Of a DNA stretch of 64,000 nt, positions 1-12,400 are shown in pieces; the stretch's first letter is position 1, and the number at the start of each line of letters is the position of its first letter. Source of the stretch: Todiramphus chloris collaris (taxonomy: Eukaryota; Chordata; Aves; Coraciiformes; Alcedinidae). The notes below the pieces were generated by a model that worked only from the letters and a program-made list of their open reading frames with translations, had not been told where the DNA came from and searched no databases. A program made the translations under genes and the position numbers. Where the stretch lies: the NCBI GenBank assembly GCA_025345505.1, contig JANVCC010000174.1, positions 321,347-385,346 of the forward strand, written 5' to 3'.

Positions 1-1379
1 TTTGCAGCACCACCCCACCATGACCAGCACACAGCTCCCCAAGGTCTGCTGCAACTCCGTTTGACACGCTTATTCCCACTGCTTTTGAATAAAGTATGAA
101 CCAAGACCCTTTAGGATCCCTGAGGCTCTCTACAGGTCTCTGCTACACCCTCTCCCACCTCTGATTTGACGACAATATGTAAACTGTAAGACCTTGCTTA
201 GGAAAGCATCTCCGTGCTACAACTTGGCAAGAGCAAGGGGAAAGTCCAGGTACAGATGGCAGGGACTCAGCAGTCCAGGTCCTAATCACCATCCGAGGAG
301 GTCAGCTTTATCTGTCCTCGGGGAGGGAGGTGGGCTCTGCTCCATCAATGCAAAATGCTTTCTGAGCACTGAAGGAACAAGGAACTCCTTCCAGACGCTG
401 CTACGACAGCAAAAAGCAGTTCTGGAGAAGCCAGAGGTCCGAACCTCCGTGCTCAAATTAGGTAATCAAAGGCTACAACCAATCCCAAATCATCGAAATT
501 CACATAAAACTGAATAGGTGTGGCTTTGCTTGGGCTTTCCCAGCTCTGTTGGCTCCTCATTTCAAGCTTATTCAACAGATAAGCTGAAGGGAAAAGGCTT
601 TTTGAAGAAAAACCCATCCAGAACTGGTTGGAACATCAAGTCCCATCTATAGGAATAGCCGGAGCAACAAAGAACTTTGCTTCCAGCTGTCGACAGCCCC
701 AGCAGCATTGCCGTGAGGACCACGGCCAAAGCAGTAGTTTATCAACTTAATGAGGTATGTAGGGAGATGGCTTTGGAGGAGGATGACAAACGAGGAAAAA
801 AGATGGAAGAAAGTATCCCAACAGCTGATTTTGATTCTGAAGGCTCCGCAGAAGAAGGACCCGGGAACTGGTTTAGAAAAGAGAATGCGTCACCTCCAAT
901 TTCTGGAACATCCTTTGCAGGCAACTCATGGAGCATTCTTGACATTTACAGTTTGCTCTAAACAACTGCCTGGATATTCTCTCCCCTGAGTCAAAGGAGA
1001 CTGCTCAAAAAAAAAAAAAAAAAAGCAGCATTTGAAGTGTCTACAAAAACATTCTGAGAGATAAAAAGCACAGCGAAACCAGACAAGGGCATTGTAAACC
1101 CAGAGGTTAAATGCACTTTCTTCAAGCTACACCTTATTCGGCCGACAGACAAAGACACCGTGTGAAAAGCTCAAGGAGGAAAGTGATTTGAGGAGGGGGG
1201 GATGTCAGAAGAACGACGAGCAGATTTGGCTAACGCAAACCCATCTGAACGCGACCGACCGTAGCAGAGAGTAAACCTCCGAGTCCTGGCAAAGAACTGT
1301 CCACCCCTGGCAATTACCACAGAAAGGGGCTGGTGAAACACCGCATGCTTGGGAAGGGGCAACACAACCCCCAACAATT

Positions 1380-1482
1380 CAGCCCAACAACCCCCAACAA
1401 TTCAGCCCAACAACCCCCAACAATTNNNNNNNNNNTCAGCCCAACAACCCCCAACAATTCAGCCCAACAACCCCCAACAATT
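1380..1482. repeat. 23-bp minisatellite interrupted by assembly gap
   Basis: Four full, identical 23-bp units (CAGCCCAACAACCCCCAACA plus ATT) are visible: two at 1380-1425 and two at 1437-1482. Partial units flank them on both sides. The 10 Ns sit between the second and third unit. Confidence 0.97.
1426..1435. other. Assembly gap (10 N)
   Basis: Ten Ns inside the 23-bp tandem array. The round number suggests a placeholder, so the true copy number is unknown. Confidence 0.99.
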
Positions 1483-2237
1483 GAGCCCAACTGCACTGGA
1501 TCCCTTTTTTTCTTTTCCTTTTTCCTAAACACACCAAGATCATTCTACACGTTATATTTAGAAAGTGTTTACTGGCAGCACGAGGCTGCTCCAAGACCGA
1601 AGGCAGCTCCACCAACACGGCTTTGCAGAAGATCTCCAGATAAATAAGAGATCTCACAAACTGACTCCTCACTGGAAGTCCTTCCCCGAGCTCGGCAGGA
1701 GGGATTCTCGCTCTCTCCTCCGCGCAGTCGCAGCCAGAAAGGGAGCTGGGTTGCTGGGTGGTCGCGGCGGCAAATGCTGCCCGGAGGGGTGGATGGGGAA
1801 GGTTTTATTGGATAGGGGAATTTGTTTCTGCTTCGAGGTGCTTATCTGAAAATAATCGCTGGGCTTGCTGCCATTTTTCCAGCTTTTGTCCCGCTGCAAA
1901 GGGCGCAGACGTCGGCTTCGCGGGCAGCTTTTGGAGCGCGCGTTCCTGAGTCATCGCGGCAGCGGAGAGGCTGAAAGTTTTCCAGACTTTGGGATCTGAC
2001 ATGAATGTCTATTTTCCGCTAATTGTGTTTTACATTCTCCACGTCTGATACACGGCAGGATTTGGAAAGAGGGTTGAAAATAAACCGTAATAATACCCCA
2101 AACATCCCGCTGAGGTGCGAGCTGAGGAAACGCGGACAGCTCTGATTTCATGGCCAATTATACCCCAGTTACAGCTCCTGCCCCAGCCTGGCCTGCAGCC
2201 AGGCTCCTGCAGGCTCTGCCACCAGCCTGACCTGAAT

Positions 2238-2899
2238 TCACAGAACCACAGCCTGGTTTGGGTTCAAAGGGACCTTAAAGATCAGCCAGTTCCAACCCCC
2301 CTGCCACTAGAGCAGGTTGCTCACAGCCCCATCTCCTCAGCTCCCTTCCCTACCTGTCCTTATTTTCTTTCTGCTGTAAGTATGCTGCTTCCTACAAACT
2401 GTCTCCAATTCTGCCACAGGAACAGATCCAGGCAGGGCTTGAAAGTCTCCAGAGAAGGAGACTCCACAGCCTCTCTGGGCAGCCTGGGCCAGGCTCTGTC
2501 ACCCTCACAGGGAAGAAGTTTCTCCTCCTGTTGAGGTGGAACTCCCTGTGCTTCCCCTTGTGACCATCACCTCTTGTCCCATCACAGGGCACCACTCAAA
2601 AGAGCCTGGCCCCTTCTGCTTGCCCCCCACCCTGCAGATGTTTGTAAACATTCATCAGATCCCCTCTCAGGCTTCTCTTCTCCAGGCTGAACAGCCCCAG
2701 GGCTCTCAGCCTTTCCTCATCAGAGATGTTCCAGCCCCTTCAGCATCCTCACAGCCTCCGTTGGACTCTCCAGTATTTCCCTGTCCCTCTTGAACTGGGG
2801 AGCCCAGAACTGGACACAGTGCTCCAGATGTGGTCTGACTAGTGCAGAGTAGAGGGGCAGGAGAACCTCCCTGGCCACACTTACCTTTATGCCCCCAGA
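2238..2899 (-). mobile_element. CR1 LINE, 3' fragment (~0.66 kb)
   Basis: As printed it starts at the reversed CR1 3' end (TCACAGAACCACAG) and runs through the CR1 3' UTR into the end of the ORF2 region. It is 5'-truncated, as usual for CR1. It belongs to the same subfamily as the plus-strand copy at 11175-12021, with which it forms an inverted pair around exons I and J. Confidence 0.92.
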
Positions 2900-4133
2900 T
2901 GATGATTCCATTTTACCAAGACGATTCTATAAACACCAAAATTCAACCGATGCCAACGAGCGCGCGACGCGAAGGGCGCAGGGGAGAATGCGACCCACAG
3001 GATGAGCCCGGTGAGGGGTCTTGAGGGCAGTGACAGTACCCGTTTCAATCAGTGCTTGCTTAAGAACCTACAACCCGATCTATCATGATTTTTAATTTGG
3101 AACAAAAAAACCCAACCCTGACATCAGGCATAAAGTGAAAAATTATTCTGCTACCTGTATTTCTGGAAATTTGTGGGGCCCCTCCGAGTTATTAGCTTGG
3201 TTTAAAGAAATAATTTTAATGGTTTCTAAACTTCCTTCTCCTTTAACTCGCTCTGTGCTGTGCCTGGCACCGCTGCCGCTCTCCGCCAGCCCGAGGCCAC
3301 GGTTGAACACTAATGGTGTTATTTCAGGGCTCGCTCTTTCTCTGCAGTGCTTACATAAATGTGCTCTTTAGCAATTTTTGGACTGGAACAAATGTTTGAA
3401 TCTTTCTGGGATGGAACAGAGATAAACACAGGAAATCTCATCAGTGTTAAATCCCAGTTCAAGCCCTGATTTATATTTAAACCAGCACGGTCAGACCTGT
3501 GTAACTAAATAAAACCCACTTACTTTCAGTTACAGTTGTCTGTGTTAGAGAGAGAAAAGAGAGAAGACTTTGCTTGTCCTGGAAATACAAGTTTTCATAC
3601 CCAGGGTTGATCTAAGTCCTGGATTTTATGGTTCAGCATCATCAGCTGTGCAAGTCCCAGTGCCGCCACACACCTCAGCGCACTCAGAGCAGCAAGTGGC
3701 ACCTGGGCACGCTGGCAGAGGTGGGACATGGGCACGGACCAGGCAGAGCACCCATACTGGAGCTGAGCAGCAAGTCTGCAAGTGGTCAGCACAGTCACAG
3801 TCAGTTTGATACACATCCAACCTACCCACAGCATTTCCAGGTGACAGGCACATCTGAGTTTTGCACAAAGAGCGAGACAAAGCCATAGTCCCGCTTTGAG
3901 GAGACAGGCTCAGATGATCTCCAAAAGGTCCCTTTTCAACCATTTCCAGACACTGCAGCAGTCTAGAGATGTACCCGTGGGACAGAATGCACTGAGAAGC
4001 CATAAACTCTGCACTATGGCTGTAGAAGAGAAACATTTAGAGTAAATTTTAGAATCTGAAACAAATGAACCTCAGAGAAACTTCCCTTCGCTTTCAAGAA
4101 GAGACTGTGCCGCTATTGGGATCTATGACTTCT

Positions 4134-4624
4134 GAATCACAGAATCTCTGTGGTTGGAAAGGACATTTAAGATCATCAAGCCCAACCGTTATCTGACTCT
4201 ACCAGGGCCACTACCACACCACATCCCTGAGCACCGTACCTGGATGGCTGCACCCAGGGATGGCGATTCACCCACCCACCCCTGTTCCAGTCTGTGGTAA
4301 CCCTTTCAGCAGAGAAGTTTTTCCTCATCTCCAACCTAAACCTCCCCTGGGGCAACTTGAGGCCATTTCCTCTTGTCCTGTCAGCTGTGACTTGTGAGAA
4401 GAGACCAAAACCCACCTCTCTGCAGCCTCCTGTCAGGAGCTGTCAGAGCCAGAAGGTCTCCCCTCAGCCTCCTTTGCTCCAGGCTGAACCAGCCCAGGGC
4501 CCTCAGCCACTCCTCATAAGACTTATTCTCAAGATCCTTCCCCAGCTCCTCTGCCCTTCTCTGGATCTGCTCCAGCCCTGCAGTGTCCTTTTTATACTGT
4601 GGTGCCAAAAACTGAACACAGCAC
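4134..4624 (-). mobile_element. CR1 LINE, 3' fragment (~0.49 kb)
   Basis: It starts GAATCACAGAATCTCTGTGG, the reversed CR1 tail, and is 5'-truncated. It is almost the reverse complement of the copy at 46326-46807: the two share a 68-residue conceptual translation without difference, so both come from a young, closely related source. Confidence 0.93.
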
Positions 4625-5605
4625 TGGCATCTTCTTATCTTCTTTTCCTCTTTTCTAGAGCCGTGCTGCTCTGGGGCTTACTTTTCCTGTATCAGACACT
4701 CTGAGAAACAATCTCAGCGGGTTCAACGTGCACCAGCAACGCTCACCAGGAAAAGGTGACAGTTCTTGACCTGGTGTACACGTCGCTCTGGGCAGAAACC
4801 TCAAACTCTGCAACATGGGGAACACCCAGGGAGCAAAGAGTGGTGTCGACACCGAGCCCGTTAAGGCGTCGTTATTAACGACGGCTCTTTAATGGTTTAT
4901 AGGCGGCTAGAAAATTCCAGTGTGGGAAGAGCCCTGGCACACTCCATCTTCCCTCCTGGGACATCTTTTCTTGGAAGGGTTTGGAAAAAAAACCAAAACA
5001 AAACCCCTTTCAAATGTATATTCTCAGATATGAAAAGGGGACATTTAAGAAACTTTTTCCATCCATTCCATTTTTACTCAAGTCAGCAAAACTTGCTTTG
5101 CTGTTTCTGAGACACTTTGCAGGCTAATGAGGTTTTTTTTTTCCTAATTAGCATTGCCTGGGTCTTGTAGGACAGGATACATGAGCAGCTCAGGAGAAGC
5201 CACACGATGCCCTGGTTTCGTGCCACTGCTACGGCCAACTGGCCAGATGATACAAAGCCTCTCTGGCTAAGAGCACTTCACTGACACCACACTTGTTTCT
5301 GAAGGACAGCACAGGGGCGAGAGAAGGTTCATGCTTCTAGGTTCTCTGGAACAACGTTTAGAACATTAAAGCTCAAATACAATTATTTTTCAGCATTTTC
5401 ACGTCGGCAAATTTCAATTAATTCCCTTAGCAACGCATTGTTACAATGTTCCACTGGAGGAAAAGAGGTCCCTCCCCTCCTACTGCTGCTGAGTGCTTGC
5501 CTCCATGCCAGAAATACTCAAACTAAAACAAGAAAGGATGGGAAGGAAAAACAAAACAAAAAGACAGACTAAAAATAATCAGGAAGGAGATCTTCATCAA
5601 CAAAC

Positions 5606-5714
5606 CTTGCTTGGGGTTGCTGGTCGCGGTGACGGGAGCGCTGGCAGCGAGGTGGGTGTTCTCCACTGTCCCATAAACCACAGGGCTGTGCTCGGGGACC
5701 TGGCTGGACAGCTG
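5606..5714 (-). CDS. EIF4G3: EIF4G3 coding exon J
   Basis: The 109-nt exon runs from phase 0 to phase 1: QLSSQVPEHSPVVYGTVENT, then HLAASAPVTATSNPKQ, plus one base. It matches the mammalian eIF4G3 segment around VPEHSPVVYGTVE. The donor is CAAG/GTTTGT, weaker than the others. The acceptor is a NAGNAG (CCCAGCAG), so one Gln can be gained or lost at the exon start. This is the leftmost exon I can support. The following exon, which should carry the Glu/Lys/Pro-rich linker, is beyond position 1. Confidence 0.94.
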
Positions 5715-6138
5715 CTGGGATTTGAAGTACAAAATAGGGTGATAAATGAGCGTGCGAACAGAACGACGAGCGACGTGGAGCATCAGCAAGTAGGGGATGA
5801 GAAAAGGATGGGGCAGAGAAACCAAAGGCAGGGAAAATAAAAAGCTACGCAGACCGATGGAATAAATTCAAGAAGGGCAGAGAAAAGGGAGAAGGAGAAG
5901 GCAGCAGGAGAAGAGGAGAGATGATTACTGTTGACAGCAGCAAGAAAAAGCCAGCAGAGCACAGTTATTAACACACTTCACTCTCCAAATGCTTCCTCTG
6001 AGAGCAGCAGGAACAGTCCTCTGCAAAAAGTCAGATAAACACCAAGAGACTCCTGGACCTCCCAGTTATTCCAGTTTGCTTCATGAACTCGACTCCTTTC
6101 TCCACTGACCAGTTACTTCAAACACCTTTGATTACTTT

Positions 6139-6266
6139 TTTATATATATATATTTATAGTTACATATATTTATATATTTAAAATAATATTTATTTATAGA
6201 TAAGGTGTATGTGTGGTGTCTATCTGAACCATAACACAGATATACATGTATATATAATATATATGA
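6139..6266. repeat. AT-rich simple region
   Basis: Irregular TATA/TTTA repeats, about 425 bp upstream of exon J in the transcript. Confidence 0.9.
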
Positions 6267-8595
6267 AGGTACATTATCTCTATAACAACACTTGTTATCA
6301 CAGCACAAAATAAGCCAGATTGGTTCTGCCTGTGTAGGTCATACAACAAAAAAAACCATCCAATGCCTTCTACAAACAGCCTTGCAGATGGTACCTGCTG
6401 GGTGACACAAGAATAAAGCCCACTGTGCACCAGTCTAAAGGAGCAGGAGTTGCTGGTTTCCCGTCAACACGGAGCGATGGGATTCTTTTTTATGTATTAA
6501 ACACAGAACTGCAAGAGCAGCCAAGAGAAGAGACTGAAAAAGCCATGGCCTGTGGCAGCTGGATTTTAATTCCATCCCCACTGTTAATGGGACAAACACT
6601 TCCCTTGTGATCATGGAGGTTTGATAAAGAAAATTAAAAAATCCCTTGTTCCTCTTCCTGAGACTCCTTTTTTTCTCCCTTTTTCAGCTGTTGTGCCTGA
6701 ACAGGGCAGAAGGAAGAGCGAATTATCCTGCAATATTCTGGTTTTCACCCTTTCAGGCAACAGAAAGGTAAACGGACTGAAAAAGCCCATCTGGAAAAAT
6801 CAAAACAGAACTCTAAGTAAGCAGAGTGAGGGGCTGGAATTTTATTTGGGATTGCTCCTCTTCCAGGAACAAGCCTAGTGAGAGCAGCTGCACTATGGAT
6901 GGAGAATCACATCCCTACGTCCAACCGAAGCTGAAGGAAGTCAAAGAAAACTCTGTTTTACAAAGGAGCAGGTTCCAGGAAGGCTTTCCCCTCACCCTCA
7001 GTGGTTGGTTAGTGTCATTTAATGAAGAATTTATGGATGAAAGCAGTGGGGAAACAGGAAAGCGTGGCAAGAATCACAGGAACCAAACAGGACTGGTGTA
7101 GAAGAAACGTGGCAAGCCTAGAAACTCTCTGGGTCAGGAAATGTGTTTTCTTAGGAGATTTGACAAATGCTTGTTTATTTTGTGGCAGCAATATTGCAAA
7201 GCAATATAAATGGTACTGAAGCACTGACCCTTGCAGGCTCCCAACTTCAAAATGAAGTATTTAGAGACTTTCTAGGAAAAAAATAACCCAAGGAACACTC
7301 AAAATTGCTCTCATGGTTTACGATGCTCCCAGGGCTGCTCTGTGTTGTTCTCTCCTACCGGGGCCCGCAGACCGAGCGAACACCAAGTGTCACAAACTCC
7401 TTGTTGCTTGGAAAAGGTTTGCCAAGAAAATCAAAGCATCTCTCACTCTTTATAAGGTGATGTTCCCTGTAAGTCAGCGCTGAGGAAATACTGGAGCCAG
7501 ATGTACAATGTGGTCCTGGGTTTTACTCATCTTCCCAGTGACAAGTATAGTGTGGAAAACAGCAGCCTGCTGGAAATGTGTAAATAATATCTCCACTTGC
7601 TGCCTGCTTCCCCTGCAGGGACTTTTTTGCTGTCTGGTATTTAATTTACTGAGAGAAGAGGGTGCTGTGGGCTTAGCAAGGTTTTGGGTTTTCATTTTGA
7701 AACCTATTATTATTATTATAAAATGACTTCTTTTTCACACGTAGAATCTGGGGCAGGGACTGGTCCACAGCAGTGGCTTCCAGGCACTTCTGCAGCAAGT
7801 GTCTCCCTCTGTGCTTGTGTCATTTAAATAATGAGATTCCAGAATCAGATACTGGCTGTCAATATAAAAGATGTGTTCCCAGAATTTAGCATACTTCAGA
7901 AATATCACTGGACTGGGAGTCACTTTGATTGCAATTCCATGGGCAGGTATTTTCCCAGGAAGCTCTCACAGACTGCTCAAAGCTTTTATCAGCTGGGCAA
8001 GGCGAATAAAAAAAGCCCCAGTGCTTCAAGCCAAGTTATGGCTGAATATTTAAAGGTTACTGATTTTAGACTGCTTAAAATTCTAATCTCCACCACTACT
8101 GGAATTCAGCCAGTGAGCACAGTTATTAAGGCATCATTTAATTTAATCCAAGATACTATGCTTGCTCCGAAGAAATGAATTAGAGGAGCTGTTGGGACAA
8201 TAACTTTGAATTTCCTGGCTTAAGTGGGCTTAAATTTTCAGTTTTGTTACACTAATGAACTTTTTCTGGTGAGCACTATTGCAAAGCTCTTCTGTGATTA
8301 ACAAAAGTGGTTCCAAGTACCTAATCAAACCAAAGGCTGGATATTAAACAATGAAGTATTTGCATACCTTTCTGAGAGTGGATGATTGGACATCACTGCT
8401 GTGCTCTGCATATAAATTACAGCTGATGAAAAAAATTCATCCTTATTAACCTCTGCTTGAAAAACATTTATTTGGTCCTGTTTGGCTTAATTGTGGCATC
8501 TTAAAATAGATTTCAGAGCTGGTAAGTGCTGGGATTAGCTGCAGCACGGCATAAACGCACAGTGAAGGCTCAGCTGTTTTCAATTCTTCCCCACT

Positions 8596-8708
8596 TCACA
8601 GAACCATAGACTGCTTTGGGTTGAAAAAGACCTTCAAGATCATCTCTTTCCAACCCTCCTGCCATGGGCAGGGATACCTCCCACTAGACCAGGTTGCTCA
8701 AAGCCCCA
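8596..8708 (-). mobile_element. CR1 LINE, short 3' tail
   Basis: About 110 bp of reversed CR1 3' end (TCACAGAACCATAGACTG, then the CCAACCCTCCTGCCATGGG block). It stops abruptly at AAGCCCCACTTTT. Confidence 0.88.
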
Positions 8709-9342
8709 CTTTTAATGGGGAAAGTTAATGAGCATGAAGTAACGGGAAGATCATCTCACCAGCATTCAAACATTTTATTTACATCACTGGTTATCTTCTC
8801 CTATGGAAAACGCCTGGAAAAAAGTTTAATAGATTCTATATGTAACCAGTTCTTGGCTCTCTGCCCTTCCAGCTGCAGACACAAATCATCAGACCGAGCT
8901 CTGGCAGAAAAACAGCTTTTCCCAGCCGAGTACTGCAGAGCTTGTTGCAAAACCAGGGCTAACTGGGAATTGCTCGAACGCGGTGCCTTGCTGCTGCCTG
9001 CTCACAACGGAGACCAGGAGAGACCGACAGAAACCTCACGTTTCTCACAAACACGTTGGCTCTTCCTTTCACACTGAAAGCCTTTACAAGCTTTGAGATC
9101 TACTGCTGATACAGGACCAGAGGTGGGGAACTCGCAGCAGCGCTGCAGCTCCACATTAGATAAGCTCTGGGCTGGTAAACATGACCAAACTTGGGAAGGG
9201 AAAAACACTTAATCCTTGAAGAACACTGTCAACTTAGGGCCATCCAGGTGCCTGAGGTGATGGAAGATACAGGAACTGGCTCTAGCAAACAGCAAAGCAA
9301 AGCTGACATCAGTGGGAGAAGGTGACGCGGCCACGTTATTAC

Positions 9343-9465
9343 CTGAGGTGGTGTAGGTGTGGAAGTGGGTCTCACGATGGGAGGTGTTGGGTTCCTACTG
9401 CCCCCTCCAGACATGATTTCTTCTGTTATATCTTTGCCTCCCTGGTTTGGATCCCGGATTCGGAT
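9343..9465 (-). CDS. EIF4G3: EIF4G3 coding exon I, PABP-binding core
   Basis: The exon has 123 nt, 41 codons, phase 0 at both ends. It begins [20 protein letters not shown], followed by [21 protein letters not shown]. The first half is nearly invariant between eIF4G1 and eIF4G3 and is the segment that binds RRM2 of poly(A)-binding protein, linking the mRNA cap and tail. The acceptor is CAATCCCATAG and the donor is CAG/GTAATA. The residue before RPTSTP is Val (GTG), where I recall Gly in human. Skipping this phase-0 exon would remove PABP binding without a frameshift. Confidence 0.96.
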
Positions 9466-12400
9466 CTATGGGATTGAACAAAGAAAGAATTCAAACACGT
9501 CCTCCCGTTACGGGCTGTCCTGCGGGTTTATGGAGAGGAAAGAAGGGACAGGAGCCTGCAGGAGCTGCTCTGGGCTCAGCTGAAGCTCTTCTGGAATGGA
9601 GTTGTTTCCATGCCTTGCAATGTATGTCATCCCTTCAGCTCAAAACCGAATTTAATCAATCAAAATGATCATCAACCACACCACTTAGGTCTAAAGAGCT
9701 GCACGAACCTGTGATTCAGAATCTGGTCTCTATTTCTGGAAAAGACGTTTACTGCAACTTAGAACCTCCAGCAGAGAGTTCAGTGACAGAACTAAGCCTG
9801 CCAGGTGGTGGAAAGTGCAAGAATAAAAAACAAAAGGCCACGTTTTACCCTGATCTGAAATTCCATGAATTTGCCAACTCAGCTGCTGGTAACAGGGGAA
9901 AGCAAATCAGCTCTTTTTGTTTTTCCCTTCCACACAGAGGAAAGTCCTATCAACAAAACAGGGAATCAAACAAAAAGGACTGAGTGGAGGAAAGGGAAAC
10001 TGCAAGAACAAACTGTAGCCCTATGAAACTCATCAGCATTTAGGAAACGAGTCTGAGTTTTGAGGCTCTTCACAGACCCAAAATGGGAAGGAAAAAATAT
10101 TTTCCAAAATAAACCACTCGAGAACACACTCAATTGAACCCTCAGCTGACCCTTGAGCCAAGCTGTGTCAAGGAATATGAGGAACAGTCAAGCTGGAGGG
10201 GGTTAATTTGGAATCGAGTTTTTATTCTTCTGTATAAGAATTACAGACTTTCATAAACCTGCAGACAGTGCTAGCGTGTGTCAGTTCCTAGTCCCAAAAA
10301 CTCTTGCTTGAACTCTCCAGGAATTCACGCAGGAGTCCCCGCTGCGCTGAGCGCAACACAAACCCAGAGACCTCACCCTGCCGAGGGCAAGGAGCTCCCT
10401 GCAAACCACCACTGATTTCCTCCCTCAGCAGCAGGTAAAGTCTCTAACTGCAGAAGGGGTTTGTGATTTAGCAGCTTCAGCATCGTGGGATGTCTCCTCG
10501 ACTCTCCGAGTTACGAGGACGAACGAACATCCACGCGGTACTCAGGATGTTGATGAGATGTGGTCTTCTCTTGTTTTTAATGGAGTTCTGCTGCTGAAAC
10601 ATTTAATAAGCCACAGCAAGAAGGACTTAAGAGCTGGCACCAATTCCTACCCGCTCCTCCTCCTGACAAGTAATCAACAGCATTAAACACACTTTCCCTG
10701 GCTGAGAGCTTGTAGTACTTGAATACTCAACTAATGGTGCGTGTACATACATACATTTAATTTTCCTTTAATTTCTCTCATTTCTTCAGTTATGACATCA
10801 ATTAGCAAACTGAAATAGTACATCCAGAAAAAAAAAAAAGAAGCATCTCAGGCATTTAAAAAAGCCTTTTGCTTTTCTACTTCAAAGAACTTCGCTTTGT
10901 TGGCATGAAACTGAACCACAGTTAATAGTTTCTGAACGTCTCTGCATTTCAAATGGCATCAATGATGTGGCTGTGTTGTGGTTTGGACGCTGACAAAAGA
11001 TTCCTCGGGACTGAGGAGGATGGTGAAGAGGAGGCACAAGCGTTGCAACACCTTTTGCTGACAGCAGCTCCAGAAAAGGCTTTTCTCACAAGCCCAGCTC
11101 TTCCTGTTTCCCAAGTCAACAGTCACCTCCGATTGTCTTCAAAAATCAAAAGGTAAAACTATTCTGCAGTTTGCATCTGAAACACCACAGACTGTGTCCA
11201 GCTCTCCAGCAAGATCTGGACAGACTGGAGGGCTGGGCAAAGACAAACCTAATGAAGTTCAAGAAGGGTAAGCGTAGAGTCCTACACCTGGGAAGGAACA
11301 ACATCACATACCAGTGCAGGCGAGGGACAGACCTGAGGGAAAGCAGCCCCATGGAGAGGAACCTTGGTGTCCTGGTGGACAGTAAGTTCTCCATGGGACA
11401 GCAATGGGCCCTTGTGGCCAGGAAGGCCAGTGGTCTCCTGGGGGGCATAAAGAAGAGTGTAGCCAGCAGGTCCAGGGAGGTTCTCCTGCCCCTCTACTTT
11501 GCACTGATGAGACCACATCTGCAGTGTTATGTCCAGTTCTGGGCTCCCCAGTTCAAGAGGGACAGGGAAATACTGGAGAGAGTCCAACGGAGGCTACAGA
11601 GATGCTGAAGGGGCTGGAACATCTCTGATGAGGAAAGGCTGAGAGCCCTGGGGCTGTTCAGCCTGGAGAAGAGAAGCCTGAAAGGGGAGCTTAGGAATTT
11701 TTACAAACATCTGCAGGGTGGGGGTCAAGTAGAAGGGGCCAGGCTCTTTTCACTTGTGCCCTGTGATGGGACAAGAGGTGATGGTCACAAGGGGAAACAC
11801 AGGGAGTTCCACCTCAACAGGAGGAGAAACTTCTTCACTGTGAGGGTGATGGAGCCTGGCCCAGGCTGCCCAGAGAGGCTGTGGAGTCTCCTCCTCTGGA
11901 GCCTTTCCAGCCCCCCCTGGCTCTGTTCCTGTGTGGGCTGCCCTGGGTGACCCTGCTCTGGCAGGGGGTTGGACTCGATGATCTCCAGAGGTCCCTTCCA
12001 GCCCCACCATCCTATGATTCTCTTGGTTTGAGATGTGTACAAGTCTCATTTTTTGTTTTCCCCAGGAAACAGTTCTTGTAACACTTTCAGACCACTCTAA
12101 CACACACAGTGATGTAATTTCCTTTGCAACCACTTAGAAATTATTTTTTCACAAGTTCAAGTCCACCCATAACATTTTCTGTTTAAACATTTCATTCCCC
12201 TCCTGGGTCTTTACTACTCCACCTGCAAACAGGTTTAAATTCCATCAGTGTGTCTCATTCTGACCAGTGAATTAGGAAGAGCAGAAGTGTGGTCTCCAAA
12301 CCTCTACCTACTTTCATAATGTGAGTTCAGGTTCTTTCAAACCTACAAATACGTCCACAAATAACTCTTTTTCTACCTTTTCCAAGGCATACTATTAAGC

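Larger units (their letters stand above)
1..5605 (-). other. EIF4G3: EIF4G3 intron after exon J (partial)
   Basis: No further exon was recognised here. It holds a 23-bp minisatellite with an assembly gap (1380-1482), an 18-A run at 1007-1024, a GC/CpG-richer patch near 1690-1950, and two CR1 fragments on the minus strand (2238-2899 and 4134-4624). The short open frames on both strands have no recognisable protein similarity. Confidence 0.85.
5715..9342 (-). other. EIF4G3: EIF4G3 intron I-J
   Basis: It holds an AT-rich simple region (6139-6266) and a short CR1 tail (8596-8708). The segment 7800-8560 is AT-rich, free of recognised repeats, and could be conserved non-coding sequence, but that cannot be judged from one genome. 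I see no other gene. Confidence 0.85.

Noticed and set aside
1314..1647. Repetitive-protein frames (NCWGLLG-type or SPTTPNN-type repeats)
   Set aside because: Translations of the 23-bp minisatellite; 23 is not a multiple of three and the frames cross an assembly gap.
4294..4704. 136-codon frame starting [10 protein letters not shown], repeated on the other strand at 46296-46643
   Set aside because: The shared peptide is a translation of two CR1 3' UTR copies in antisense, not a duplicated gene.
11282..12133. Several 85-127 codon minus-strand frames
   Set aside because: Antisense translation of the CR1 copy at 11175-12021.
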